The notes: generated by a model not told the origin, from the sequence alone. A DNA stretch of 64,000 nucleotides from Faecalibacterium sp. I4-1-79 (GCF_023347235.1 NZ_CP094467.1:2480001-2544000); one strand, 5' to 3'; shown: positions 1 to 7,999, numbered from the stretch's first letter. Made by a program: numbers and translations.

Positions 1-813
1 CTTTGCGGGGTCGTTGTCCGGGTAGTAGTTGACGGGCACATGGATGGGCAAGCCCTTGGCTACGTCCCGCTTATACTCAGCATCCAGCGTGTACTTATCG
101 TACTCCGGGTGACCGGTAACAAAGATCTGCCGCCCGTTCTCGGTGCTCATGAGGAAGGGTCCGGCGGCATCGCTCTCGGCCAGAATGCGCAGGGCGGCGC
201 AGTTGTCCACATCCTCCCGGCAGATGCCAGTGTGGCGGCTGTGGGGAGCGTAGAACACCTCATCAAAGCCGCGCACAAGCGGGTTTGCCGGGCGGATGAC
301 CCGGTGCTCGAACACGCCGAACATCTTTTCCGGCAGCAGCTGCTTGCGCACGCCGTAGTGGTAGTACAGCCCGGCCTGTGCGCCCCAGCAGACATGGAGG
401 GTGGAGTAGACGTTCGTTTCGCTGAAGTCCATGATCTCGCACAGCTCGTTCCAGTAGTCCACCTGCTCAAAATCCATGGTCTCCACCGGCGCACCGGTAA
501 TGATCATGCCGTCGTAGCGGTTGTTCTTCACCTCGTCAAAAGTCTTGTAAAAAGCCTCAAGGTGGGCAGCCGACACATGGGTGGCAGAGTGGCTGGCAGT
601 TTGCAGCAGAGTCATGTGCACCTGCAGCGGGGTGTTGGCCAGCAGCCGGGCGATCTGGGTCTCGGTGGCGATCTTGGTGGGCATCAGGTTCAGGATCAAA
701 ATTTCCAGCGGACGGATATGCTGCGCCAGCGCCCGCTCCCGGTGCATGACAAAGACGTTTTCTTCATACAGAGCATCAAAGGCAGGTAAGGTCTTGGGGA
801 TGATCAGCGGCAT
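1..813 (-). CDS. metA: homoserine O-acyltransferase MetA (3' part cut by window edge)
   Basis: The reading frame starts at an ATG at 813 behind AGGAG and stays open to base 1, giving 271 codons; the C-terminus lies outside the window. It begins [12 protein letters not shown] and contains [18 protein letters not shown], the nucleophile context [10 protein letters not shown] and TGHPEYD, all typical of the MetA family. MetA acylates homoserine with acetyl-CoA or succinyl-CoA, the first committed step to methionine; many Firmicutes members use acetyl-CoA, which would suit the neighbouring O-acetylhomoserine sulfhydrylase. It lies downstream of metQ-metN-metI-metY on the same strand, so it is probably the last gene of a T-box controlled methionine unit, separated from metY by repeat copy A. 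Substrate choice is inferred. Confidence 0.93.
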   Translation of the reverse strand, partial: MPLIIPKTLPAFDALYEENVFVMHRERALAQHIRPLEILILNLMPTKIATETQIARLLANTPLQVHMTLLQTASHSATHVSAAHLEAFYKTFDEVKNNRYDGMIITGAPVETMDFEQVDYWNELCEIMDFSETNVYSTLHVCWGAQAGLYYHYGVRKQLLPEKMFGVFEHRVIRPANPLVRGFDEVFYAPHSRHTGICREDVDNCAALRILAESDAAGPFLMSTENGRQIFVTGHPEYDKYTLDAEYKRDVAKGLPIHVPVNYYPDNDPAK

Positions 814-835
814 AGGGAAGTCGCTCCTTTGCTAG

Positions 836-953
836 ACGATTCAAAAATGGCTCCGCGTTCGCTTTGCCATCTTCAGGGGTATCATGATTTTTGATTTCAC
901 ATTTGTCGCGGCCTATTGGCCGCGACAAATGTATTTTCACGGGAGGGGATCAT
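836..953 (+). repeat. dispersed pseudoknot/variable-hairpin element, copy A
   Basis: Copy A of a six-member family. It starts with GACGATT, has ATGGC/GCCAT arms around TCCGCGTTCGCTTT, and carries a perfect 14-bp stem (900-913 with 918-931, loop of 4) that reads TTTGTCGCGGCC on its outer part, then the shared 3' end TTTTCACGGGAGGGG. It sits between the metY stop and the metA start and slightly overlaps the metY end. The downstream GCGGA arm seen in the other copies is altered here (CAGGGG), so this copy looks decayed. Confidence 0.75.
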
Positions 954-2224
954 ACCTTATCCAGTGCCTGCGCGATATCGGCGATGAGGTCCTCGGCAGA
1001 TTCCAGACCGCAGCTCATGCGCACCAGCTCAGCGGGCACACCGGCGGCAGCCAGCTGCTCGTCGTTCATCTGGCGGTGGGTGCTGGAGGCGGGGTTCAGG
1101 CAGCAGGTACGGGCATCCGCCACATGGGTCTCGATGGCGGCAAGCTTCAGCTCCTTCATAAAGGTGCTGGCGGCCTGACGTCCACCCGCCAGACCAAAGC
1201 TCACGACGCCGCAGCTGCCATTGGGCAGGTACTTCTGCGCCAGTGCATGGTAGGGGCTGCTTTCCAGCCCACAGTAGTTCACATAGGCCACCTTGGGGTG
1301 GTTCTCCAAGAACTGTGCCACTGCCATACCGTTGGCGCAGTGGCGCTGCATCCGAACGTGCAGGCTTTCCAGACCAAGGTTCAGCATATAGGCGTTCATG
1401 GGGGACTGCATGGAGCCGAAGTCCCGCATCAGCTGTGCGGTGGCCTTGGTGATGAAGGCTCCCTCCTTGCCGAAGCGCTCGGCGTAGGTAATGCCGTGGT
1501 AGCTGTCATCCGGGGTGCACAGACCCGGGAACTTGTCGGCGTGCGCCATCCAGTCGAACTTGCCGCCGTCCACGATGGCACCGCCCAACACCGCGCCGTG
1601 ACCGTCCATGTACTTGGTGGTGGAGTGGGTCACGATGTCCGCGCCCCACTCAAAGGGGCGGCAGTTGACCGGCGTGGGGAAGGTGTTGTCCACCATCAGC
1701 GGCACGCCGTGGGCGTGGGCGGCCTTGGCAAACTTTTCAATGTCCAGCACGGTCAGGGCGGGGTTTGCGATGGTCTCGCCGAACACCACCTTGGTATTGG
1801 GCCGGAAGGCGGCGTTCAGCTCCTCCTCGGTGCACAGAGGGTCCACGAAGGTGGCGGTGATGCCCATTTTAGCCATGGTGACCGAGATGAGGTTGAAGGT
1901 GCCGCCGTAGATGGTGCTGGAAGCCACGATGTGGTCCCCTGCCTCGCAGATATTGAACAGCGCAAAGAAGTTTGCGGCCTGTCCGCTGGAGGTGAGCATG
2001 GCGGCAGTGCCGCCTTCCAGCTCGCAGATCTTTTTGGCTACCATATCGCAGGTGGGGTTCTGCAGACGGGAATAGAAATAGCCGTCTGCCTCCAGATCGA
2101 ACAGCTTGCCCATGTCCTCGCTGGTAGCGTACTTGAAGGTGGTGGACTGAATGATGGGGATCTGACGGGGCTCGCCATTGCCGGGGGTGTAGCCGCCCTG
2201 CACACAGATGGTATCACGGTTCAT
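950..2224 (-). CDS. metY: O-acetylhomoserine sulfhydrylase / cystathionine-gamma-synthase family enzyme
   Basis: A 424-residue PLP enzyme of the Cys/Met metabolism family (fold type I). Visible signatures are YSRLQNPT near the N-terminus, SSGQAA, the substrate/PLP region VDNTFPTP and the lysine that binds PLP in HSTTKYMDGHG. It should convert O-acetylhomoserine plus sulfide (or a cysteine-derived thiol) to homocysteine. It follows metI by about 90 bp and precedes metA, so acceptor synthesis, sulfur incorporation and methionine uptake share one strand and probably one Met T-box. A second paralogue lies at 19684-20973 under a different leader. MetY and cystathionine gamma-synthase are hard to separate by eye; MetY is the better fit given the length and motifs. 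Confidence 0.92.
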   Translation of the reverse strand: MNRDTICVQGGYTPGNGEPRQIPIIQSTTFKYATSEDMGKLFDLEADGYFYSRLQNPTCDMVAKKICELEGGTAAMLTSSGQAANFFALFNICEAGDHIVASSTIYGGTFNLISVTMAKMGITATFVDPLCTEEELNAAFRPNTKVVFGETIANPALTVLDIEKFAKAAHAHGVPLMVDNTFPTPVNCRPFEWGADIVTHSTTKYMDGHGAVLGGAIVDGGKFDWMAHADKFPGLCTPDDSYHGITYAERFGKEGAFITKATAQLMRDFGSMQSPMNAYMLNLGLESLHVRMQRHCANGMAVAQFLENHPKVAYVNYCGLESSPYHALAQKYLPNGSCGVVSFGLAGGRQAASTFMKELKLAAIETHVADARTCCLNPASSTHRQMNDEQLAAAGVPAELVRMSCGLESAEDLIADIAQALDKV

Positions 2225-2262
2225 ACAACATACTCCTTTGCTGGTTTTTTGGTCGGGAAGGA

Positions 2263-2301
2263 CGATTCCCCGCAGGAGGGGCTGCCTCCGGCGGGGAATC
2301 G
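2263..2301 (-). promoter_or_regulatory. long intergenic hairpin between metI and metY
   Basis: CGATTCCCCGC at 2263-2273 pairs with GCGGGGAATCG at 2291-2301, and the inner bases GGAGG/CCTCC extend the stem. There is no clear run of T after it on the minus strand, so it may be a processing or mRNA-stability structure rather than a strong terminator. Confidence 0.5.
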
Positions 2302-2316
2302 AAAATTCAAAGATTC

Positions 2317-2973
2317 TTATTTCCGCAGGCGCTTATCGCTCTTGGTGGCCCACAGGGTACCCACAGACTGGAACGCCTGCACCATCAGCACCAGCAGCAC
2401 CACACAGACGATCATGATGTTGGTCTGGTAGCGGTAGTAGCCATAGGACAGGGCGATCTTGCCCAGACCGCCGCCGCCGATGACGCCGGACATGGCGGAG
2501 TAGCCCAGAATAGTGGTCAGTGCGGTGGTCATGCTGGAGATCAGGCCGGGCAGGCACTCCGGGATCATGACCTTGGTGATGATCTGGAAGGGGGTAGCGC
2601 CCATGCTCTGGGCAGCTTCCACCACGCCCTCGTCCAGCTCCCGCAGGCTGGTCTCCACCAGACGTGCCACAAAGGGGAAGGCGGCGACCACCAGCGGAAC
2701 GATGGTGGCCTTGGTGCCCACCGTAGTGCCCACGATGGCGCGGGTAAGCGGGAATACACAGATCATCAAAATCAGGAAAGGCACACTGCGCAGGATGTTG
2801 ATGACGATGTTGATCAGGTGCATCAGCCAGCCGGGCAGGGGCAGGATGCCGTCCTTGTCACCGGCTACCAGCAGCACACCCAGCGGCAGACCCAGCACCA
2901 GCGCAAAGGCGGTGGAAAGCATCGTTACATAAAAGGTCTCCCAGATGGCAAAGCCGTAATCTGCGATATTCAT
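2317..2973 (-). CDS. metI: methionine ABC transporter permease MetI
   Basis: 218 residues starting MNIADYGFAIWETFYVT. It is a five-to-six-helix integral membrane permease with the EAA loop (EAAQSMGATPFQIITKV) that docks on the ATPase, followed by GYSAMSGVIGGGGLG, typical of MetI. The ATG at 2973 overlaps the metN stop (ATGA), and GAGGAGGTG precedes it, so translational coupling is likely; a longer frame up to 3084 only runs through metN. It forms the membrane channel for D/L-methionine import with MetN and MetQ. Confidence 0.95.
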   Translation of the reverse strand: MNIADYGFAIWETFYVTMLSTAFALVLGLPLGVLLVAGDKDGILPLPGWLMHLINIVINILRSVPFLILMICVFPLTRAIVGTTVGTKATIVPLVVAAFPFVARLVETSLRELDEGVVEAAQSMGATPFQIITKVMIPECLPGLISSMTTALTTILGYSAMSGVIGGGGLGKIALSYGYYRYQTNIMIVCVVLLVLMVQAFQSVGTLWATKSDKRLRK

Positions 2974-3983
2974 ATACCGGTCACCTCCTCTACCGTTACG
3001 CCAGACTGGCTGCGCATATACTCCATAGCCTGCTGTGCGACAGCAAGCTCTGCGGGCAGCTTGAGCAGCATGGAGCCGTAGCACTGGCCGCTCAGATCAC
3101 GGGTATCGGCGCTGAGCACCGACACCAGAATGCCTTTTTCGGCGGCAAGGCTTGCCACCAGCGGCTTTGCGGTGGAGGAACCATTAAAGGTAACGCGCAC
3201 CACATGGTCATCCGGCGCAAAGCAGGAAAGATCCCGCGCTGCGCTGCCGCCGTTGGGTGCCACCAGACGCTTGGCGGCTGCCGTTTTGGGGTTTGCAAAA
3301 ATTTCCTGTACCGAGCCCTGTTCCACGACCACACCGCCGTCCAGAATGGCCACGCTGTCGCAGATCTCCTCCACCACGCTCATCTGGTGGGTAATGACCA
3401 CCACGGTGATGCCCAGCTTACGGTTGATATCCTTGATCAGGGTCAGGATGGAGTGGGTAGTGTTGGGGTCCAGCGCACTGGTAGCCTCGTCGCACAGCAG
3501 CACCTTGGGGTTAGTAGCCAGTGCGCGGGCAATGGCGATGCGCTGTTTCTGACCGCCGGACAGCTGTGCCGGGTAGGCGTTAGCCTTATCCGGCAGACCC
3601 ACCATCTCCAGCAGCTCCATGGCACGCTTTTCGGCCTCAGCCTTCTTCACGCCTGCCAGCTCCATGGGGAAGCAGACGTTCTTCAGGCAGGTGCGCTGCA
3701 TAAGCAGGTTGAACTGCTGGAAGATCATGGTAATCTCCCGGCGGCGCTTGCGCAGCGAGGCGGGAGACAAAGTCTCCATTGCCACGCCGTCGATCACCAC
3801 GCTGCCGCCGGTGGGGCGCTCCAACAGGTTGATGCAGCGCACCAGCGTGGATTTGCCCGCACCGGACATGCCGATGATGCCGTAGATCGCGCCATCGGGA
3901 ATGGTGAGGTTGATGTTCTGCAGCGCTTTCACCGCGCCATCCTTCATCTGGAAGGTCTTGGAAAGGTACTTGAGTTCGATCAC
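2970..3983 (-). CDS. metN: methionine ABC transporter ATPase MetN with NIL domain
   Basis: 337 residues. The ATPase core shows Walker A GMSGAGKST, Q-loop MIFQQFNLL, signature [15 protein letters not shown] and Walker B VLLCDEATSALD, then an H-loop in VVITHQM. About 75 residues at the C-terminus (roughly 260-337) match the NIL regulatory domain, which binds methionine and inhibits transport when the cell is replete (known for E. coli MetN). It follows metQ by about 36 bp and overlaps metI by 4 bp. Start at 3983 is supported by AAAGGAGCAATTTCTGTG just upstream. Confidence 0.96.
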   Translation of the reverse strand: MIELKYLSKTFQMKDGAVKALQNINLTIPDGAIYGIIGMSGAGKSTLVRCINLLERPTGGSVVIDGVAMETLSPASLRKRRREITMIFQQFNLLMQRTCLKNVCFPMELAGVKKAEAEKRAMELLEMVGLPDKANAYPAQLSGGQKQRIAIARALATNPKVLLCDEATSALDPNTTHSILTLIKDINRKLGITVVVITHQMSVVEEICDSVAILDGGVVVEQGSVQEIFANPKTAAAKRLVAPNGGSAARDLSCFAPDDHVVRVTFNGSSTAKPLVASLAAEKGILVSVLSADTRDLSGQCYGSMLLKLPAELAVAQQAMEYMRSQSGVTVEEVTGI

Positions 3984-4019
3984 AGAAATTGCTCCTTTAG
4001 CTTATCCCTCGATGGTAGA

Positions 4020-4934
4020 TTATCCCTCGATGGGTGCCAGACTGTCCTGCTTGCCGCCGTAGACGCCCATGGGCTCTACGTGAATACCGGCAACGGTCAC
4101 CAGATGGGTACCCTTTTCGGCGTTGAAGTTGTCCAGATACGGCTGATGCTGGAAGTAGTTGGTGTCTACCTGACCGTCCTCGACGATCTGGTTGGGGATC
4201 ACATAGTCGTCGTACTCCTGAATATCCAGCGTGATGCCCTTGGCGGCAAGGATCTCCTTGCACACCTCCAGCACCTCGCAGTGGGGAGCGGGAGTAGCGG
4301 CGCAGCTGACGGTCTGGCCGTTCAGAGCGTCATAGTCCAGAGTGGAATCGTAGCCGTCGGTGGGGTTCTCCACAACGGACACCACGGAGCCCTTGTAGGT
4401 CTCGTCCATGAAGTCCTTCACCTTCTGGCTCTGCAGAGCAGCGGCCAGAGCCTTGATCTTGGGCTCCTCCTGATTGCCGTCCTTGCAGACCAGAATGTTG
4501 ACGTAAGCAGAAGAGCCGTCCTCCATGGCCAGTGCATCGGTCATGGGGTTCAGACCGGCAGAGATGGCGTAGTTGGAGTTGATGACGGCGTAGTCCTCGT
4601 CCTGCAGGACGTTGGGCACCTGAGCGGCCTCCACCTCGTCCACGGTGACGTTCAGGGGGTTCTCCTCGATGTCGTTCTTGGTGGCGGTCAGGCCGGCATC
4701 TGCCTTCAGCTTGAAGAAGCCGTTCTTCTCCAGCAGGGTCAGGGCACGAGCCTCGTTGGTGGTATCGTTGGGCACAGCCACCTTGATCTTATCCAGCTTA
4801 GCTGCGGCAGAGGATGACACGCTGCCGGATGCAGCGGCGGAAGAAGCAGTGGAAGAAGAACCACCGCAGGCAGTCAGGGCAGCGGCTGCGGCTGCCACAC
4901 CGGTAACTTTCAGAAAATCGCGACGAGTAATCAT
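4020..4934 (-). CDS. metQ: methionine-binding lipoprotein MetQ with circularly permuted order
   Basis: 304 residues. The signal ITRRDFLK...LTAC is a twin-arginine-like lipoprotein signal with the lipidated Cys at 23, followed by a Ser/Ala linker. Residues about 50-185 (VAVPNDTTNEARAL, NDIEENPLNV, EVEAAQVPNVL, AVINSNYAISAGLNP) correspond to the C-terminal half of ordinary MetQ/NlpA proteins. Residues 213-304 (ATPAPHCEVLE, DDYVIPNQIVEDGQVDTNY, FQHQPYLDNFN, GIHVEPMGVYGGK, DSLAPIEG) correspond to the N-terminal half. The order is therefore swapped relative to E. coli MetQ, with a roughly 25-residue linker joining the two. The stop is followed by a near repeat of ATCGAGGGATAA. It heads metQ-metN-metI under a Met T-box. 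Function in methionine capture is inferred from the family and neighbours. Confidence 0.93.
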   Translation of the reverse strand: MITRRDFLKVTGVAAAAAALTACGGSSSTASSAAASGSVSSSAAAKLDKIKVAVPNDTTNEARALTLLEKNGFFKLKADAGLTATKNDIEENPLNVTVDEVEAAQVPNVLQDEDYAVINSNYAISAGLNPMTDALAMEDGSSAYVNILVCKDGNQEEPKIKALAAALQSQKVKDFMDETYKGSVVSVVENPTDGYDSTLDYDALNGQTVSCAATPAPHCEVLEVCKEILAAKGITLDIQEYDDYVIPNQIVEDGQVDTNYFQHQPYLDNFNAEKGTHLVTVAGIHVEPMGVYGGKQDSLAPIEG

Positions 4935-5021
4935 AGTTTTGTTCCCTCTCTATTTGTTCTCTATTTTGTGCAGCGACCCGCACGGCACCTTTCCGCGCGC
5001 GGCCTTGAACGGATGCATGAA

Positions 5022-5328
5022 AAAATGCCCCCGTCCTTACGAGCCCTAGACTCTGCAAGGACGGAGGCATGAACATACTTCCGTGGTACCACCTTGGTTC
5101 ACTGTACCCTTACGGATACAGCCTCGATGCTGCGGCAGCGTGTACTGCTTACAGCCGGACGCTGTAACGGGCGCATCCCGTTGCGGGCTTAGCACTCCTG
5201 CGCCTCGTCCGCACGGCTCCGAGACCATTTTCAGCTTCCTGTTTCCTGCCCTTTTCCACCGCCCGGGCTCTCTGGTAAGGATCAATGCGAAGGCCTACTC
5301 TTCTCTTCACAGCCATTTTTGTGATATT
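5022..5328 (-). promoter_or_regulatory. T-box leader, methionine specific
   Basis: Read on the minus strand, the leader contains the T-box core AAGGTGGTACCACGGAAG (complement of about 5080-5097) and a terminator whose arms are 5031-5038 and 5057-5064 followed by six T. The Specifier region reads GCTGAAAATGGTCTC, with AUG at 5227-5225, so uncharged Met-tRNA is the expected ligand. It controls metQ-metN-metI and probably metY-metA. The span from the promoter to the T run is about 300 nt, the usual T-box size. Confidence 0.93.
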
Positions 5329-5334
5329 GACACT

Positions 5335-5363
5335 ATAATAAACCCATCGGCGGCATTTGTCAA
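5335..5363 (-). promoter_or_regulatory. sigma-A promoter of the methionine T-box unit
   Basis: On the minus strand TTGACA (5363-5358), a 17-bp spacer and TATTAT (5340-5335). It lies just upstream of the T-box. Confidence 0.85.
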
Positions 5364-5425
5364 CACCTTCAACGAAGTTTTTGGGTAGGGATATGGCTTC
5401 CGGCCTTTTGCCGCGCCCGTTTTGC

Positions 5426-5454
5426 TTGACAATACGCACAAAAAGGGTTATACT
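5426..5454 (+). promoter_or_regulatory. strong sigma-A promoter of the small RNA candidate
   Basis: TTGACA at 5426-5431, 17-bp spacer and TATACT at 5449-5454: an exact -35 and near-perfect -10. It is read away from the met unit. Confidence 0.85.
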
Positions 5455-5460
5455 ATAACT

Positions 5461-5556
5461 ACAAAAGGCACTGCGACAAGCGGTTGGCCCTTTAGGTTTT
5501 TAGTTTAACTTTTATCCAAAGAAAAACCGTCACCTGTGGGGGGTGGCGGTTTTTTA
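5461..5556 (+). ncRNA. candidate small RNA or terminated leader upstream of yjjP
   Basis: Between the strong promoter and yjjP lies a roughly 95-nt segment ending in an intrinsic terminator: AAAAACCGTCACC (5522-5534) pairs with GGTGGCGGTTTTT (5542 on), followed by T residues. An inner stem can form between AAAGGC and GCCCTTT around 5463-5492. A separate promoter for yjjP follows, so this could be an independent sRNA rather than a leader. No known riboswitch class was recognised and no convincing ORF was seen in it. Confidence 0.5.
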
Positions 5557-5566
5557 TTATACGCCC

Positions 5567-5595
5567 TTGTATGCGGCTGGTGCACATGATAAAAT
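5567..5595 (+). promoter_or_regulatory. promoter of yjjP-yjjB
   Basis: TTGTAT at 5567-5572, 17-bp spacer, TAAAAT at 5590-5595. It lies downstream of the terminator at 5522-5556 and about 30 bp before the yjjP start. Confidence 0.55.
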
Positions 5596-5626
5596 AGGGT
5601 ATCATCTTTTGCAAGGAGAGCAGGCA

Positions 5627-6418
5627 ATGAACAGCAGAGACCCTTTTCCCGATGAAGAGCTGCGCCGCCGCATTATGGATTTTATCATGGCCGCAGGGCA
5701 GACCCTGCTGGAAAACGGCGCAGAGGTGTTCCGGGTGGAGCAGACCATGGAGATCATGGCGCGCAGCTTCCATTTGCGGGAGTTCCACGTTTATGTGCTG
5801 ACCAACGGCATTTTTGCCAGTGCCGGCACTGCCGAGATCAGCGAGGTGCGCAACGTACCGGTGCGCACCACCCATCTGGGGCGGGTGGCGGCGGTGAACG
5901 AGCTTTCCCGCCAGATTGCCCAGACCGGGATGACCTTGGATGAAGCCGAGAGCCGTCTGGTGCTGGCGCGGCAGCTGCCCTTCCCCAAAGATCATGTGCA
6001 GCTGCTGTCCGGGCTGTGCGGAGCGTTCTGCTTTGCCATGATGTTCGGCGGTAACCTGCGCAGTGCACTGGCAGCTGCCGGGGCGGGACTGGTGGCCAGC
6101 TGGTATCTGCTGTGGTGCGGGCGGCACGAGGTGCCCGGCGGCTTCCAGAAGATCAGCACCGCCGCGCTGATCACGCTGGTGTGCATTCTGCTGTGCAATC
6201 TGCTGCACACTTCTGCAAGCCACGCCATCATCGGTACGCTGATGATTTTGACCCCGGGCATCGCCTTCACCATGGGTATCCGGGACTTTGTGCAGGGCGA
6301 CTACCTTTCCGGCACTATCCGTATGATCGACGCCTTGCTTATTGCCGCCAGCATTGCCATAGGCACCGGCCTTGTACTGCGGCTGTACACGGTATTTACG
6401 GGGGTGGTCGTGGTATGA
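5627..6418 (+). CDS. threonine/serine exporter family protein, N-terminal half (YjjP type)
   Basis: 263 residues starting MNSRDPFPDEELRRRIMDF behind GGAG (5614-5617). The N-terminal soluble part contains GQTLLENGAEVFRVEQTM and continues into about five membrane helices (LSGLCGAFCFAMMFGG onwards, GTLMILTPGIAFTMGIRDF), the hallmark of the ThrE N domain (DUF1212). With the next gene it forms a two-gene version of the ThrE exporter, expected to export small amino or dicarboxylic acids; ThrE homologues move threonine/serine, E. coli YjjPB moves succinate, so the substrate is open. Its TGA overlaps the ATG of the next gene, indicating coupling. Confidence 0.85.
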   Translation: MNSRDPFPDEELRRRIMDFIMAAGQTLLENGAEVFRVEQTMEIMARSFHLREFHVYVLTNGIFASAGTAEISEVRNVPVRTTHLGRVAAVNELSRQIAQTGMTLDEAESRLVLARQLPFPKDHVQLLSGLCGAFCFAMMFGGNLRSALAAAGAGLVASWYLLWCGRHEVPGGFQKISTAALITLVCILLCNLLHTSASHAIIGTLMILTPGIAFTMGIRDFVQGDYLSGTIRMIDALLIAASIAIGTGLVLRLYTVFTGVVVV

Positions 6419-6867
6419 TGTCCCTTACAGCTGTACAGATCAGCGAGCTGACCGCGCAGTTTTTTCTGGCCGGGCTGGGCACGCTGAGTTTTGCCATTCT
6501 GTTTGCGTGCCCCCGGCGCTGCCTGCCTTACTGCGCACTGGTGGGCGCTGTGGGCTGGCTGTGGTACGAACTGCTGACTCTGCTGGGCGCAGACGCCGCC
6601 ACGGCCTCCCTGCTGGCGGTCATTCCGCTTACCATCCTTACCCGCGTGTTTGCCATTACCCAAAAAACGCCGGTCACGGTGTTTTTGCTGACCGGCATTT
6701 TCCCGCTTGTGCCGGGCGCGGGCATCTACTACACCGCCTACTACTTCATCCAGAACGAAAACGCCCTTGCCCTTGCCAAGGGCATCAGCACCTTTAAAAT
6801 CGCCGTGGCGCTGGCCATCGGCATCAGTCTGGTGCTGTGCATTCCGATACCGAAAAAACACGGTTGA
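6415..6867 (+). CDS. threonine/serine exporter family protein, C-terminal half (YjjB type)
   Basis: 150 residues, nearly all membrane helices: LTAQFFLAGLGTLSFAILF, ALVGAVGWLWYELLTLL, FLLTGIFPLVPGAGIYYTAYY, AVALAIGISLVLCIPI. The motif FPLVPGAGIYYTAY is characteristic of the small ThrE C domain (DUF3815). The start ATG at 6415 overlaps the yjjP stop, so the two subunits are probably made in fixed ratio. It ends before a bidirectional terminator at 6880-6927. Confidence 0.85.
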   Translation: MMSLTAVQISELTAQFFLAGLGTLSFAILFACPRRCLPYCALVGAVGWLWYELLTLLGADAATASLLAVIPLTILTRVFAITQKTPVTVFLLTGIFPLVPGAGIYYTAYYFIQNENALALAKGISTFKIAVALAIGISLVLCIPIPKKHG

Positions 6868-6879
6868 CTCTCTCACAAC

Positions 6880-6927
6880 AAAAGCCAGAAGGCTGCTGTA
6901 GAAACCCACAGCAGCCTTCTGGCTTTT
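6880..6927. terminator. bidirectional terminator between convergent genes
   Basis: AAAAGCCAGAAGGCTGCTGT (6880-6899) and its perfect complement at 6908-6927 with an 8-nt loop; A and T runs on the outer edges serve both strands. Confidence 0.9.
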
Positions 6928-6960
6928 ACTTTTATAGAAAGAGGATCGCAGTTTCAGGGC

Positions 6961-7779
6961 TTATGCCTTGATGTACTTGATTTTTGCAGTAACCTTCACT
7001 TCGCCCTTATTGTTGCCCAGATAGTTAATGCGGAACGGACCATTGCCCACAGGCACGACCTGAATCAGAATCTTATCCTGGCCCATCCAGGCTTCCTTGC
7101 TCACCTTCGGCAGCTGATTCGCATACAGGAAGGTAACATCCATGTCCACATTCATGGTAGCCTCGCCGATACAGTTTTTATCGATCTGCTCAAGGCCCTC
7201 CTTATAGTAGTAAACGGTAACTTCCTTCTGCTTCGCAGGGTTGACCGGCTTAACCTCCATCACAACGCGGTTGTTCTCGCTGATCTGGTTCTTGCCGTTG
7301 TCGATGATCTCGTAGCCGGGCAGAGCTTCCTTCAGATCGGTCTTGTAAACAAAATCAGTATCCGATGCAACGGTAATCGTCATGGTGGTGCTCAGCATAG
7401 CTTTGTTAACGGAGTCGTAGAATGCAACCGTAACCTTCTTGCCGGTATCGATCTTCTTCAGGTCGACAAGTACGCTCTCCTTGCCGCCGATCTCCTGGAT
7501 CTTCAGCTCACCGGTGCTCTCCATAGTATAGCCCTGCGGGATCTGCTCAGCCTTAATCATGGAAACAGGAACAGTCTTGGCGTCCTTTTTAACAACAACA
7601 GAACCATCCTTGCCAGCAGTTGCGCCCTTGTACATAAAGATGACCTTAACTTCCTTGGTCACTTCGGGAATCACAGGAGCATCCTCCTTGGAGCAGCCTG
7701 CCATCATGCCAGCAGCCGCAACAGCCAGAGTAGCAACACCTGCGCTCTTCAGGAACTGACGACGAGAGATATTAGACAT
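6961..7779 (-). CDS. Tat-type lipoprotein of unknown function
   Basis: 272 residues. It starts MSNISRRQFLKSAGVATL and has the lipobox MAGC, so it should be exported folded by Tat and lipid-anchored. The mature part has no family I recognise. It is beta-rich in appearance with three similar stretches (KEVKVIFMYKGA, KKVTVAFYDSVNKA, KEVTVYYYKEGL), suggesting repeated small Ig-like or ubiquitin-like beta modules. It is a single gene with its own promoter and a terminator shared with yjjB. ATG at 7779 is preferred because GTGAGG precedes it and the signal motif begins right there; a frame start at 7794 is possible. Confidence 0.75.
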   Translation of the reverse strand: MSNISRRQFLKSAGVATLAVAAAGMMAGCSKEDAPVIPEVTKEVKVIFMYKGATAGKDGSVVVKKDAKTVPVSMIKAEQIPQGYTMESTGELKIQEIGGKESVLVDLKKIDTGKKVTVAFYDSVNKAMLSTTMTITVASDTDFVYKTDLKEALPGYEIIDNGKNQISENNRVVMEVKPVNPAKQKEVTVYYYKEGLEQIDKNCIGEATMNVDMDVTFLYANQLPKVSKEAWMGQDKILIQVVPVGNGPFRINYLGNNKGEVKVTAKIKYIKA

Positions 7780-7844
7780 AATAATCAACCTCACGATCTT
7801 TTATTTTCAGCTCCTACTACAAAACAGGAGCTTGTTCTTCTATA

Positions 7845-7868
7845 ATATACCCCCCCCTGTATTATTTT
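7845..7868 (-). promoter_or_regulatory. promoter of the 6961-7779 lipoprotein gene, with G8 spacer
   Basis: On the minus strand TTGACA is followed by an A/T stretch, eight consecutive G and then TATATTATA. The -35 is exact. The G tract inside the spacer is unusual and could be phase variable. Confidence 0.6.
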
Positions 7869-7933
7869 GTCAATACTTATTTCGACTTTTTGCAAAAAAG
7901 TTTTTAACAATCACCATCTGTTTATCATTCTTG

Positions 7934-7962
7934 TTGCAAGATATTGCCGCATCTGTTATATT
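7934..7962 (+). promoter_or_regulatory. promoter of the nitroreductase gene
   Basis: TTGCAA at 7934-7939, 17-bp spacer, TATATT at 7957-7962, about 38 bp before the start codon. Confidence 0.5.
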
Positions 7963-7999
7963 TTTTATTATAATGTGATTTATAAAAGGAGTGATCTCT

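Noticed and set aside
884-2431. 515-codon plus-strand ORF opposite metY
   Set aside because: It is an antisense shadow of metY in a GC-rich genome and has no ribosome site or family; other very long antisense frames (3204-4817, 16755-18743, 33794-36292, 54050-55453, 58654-60069) were rejected for the same reason.
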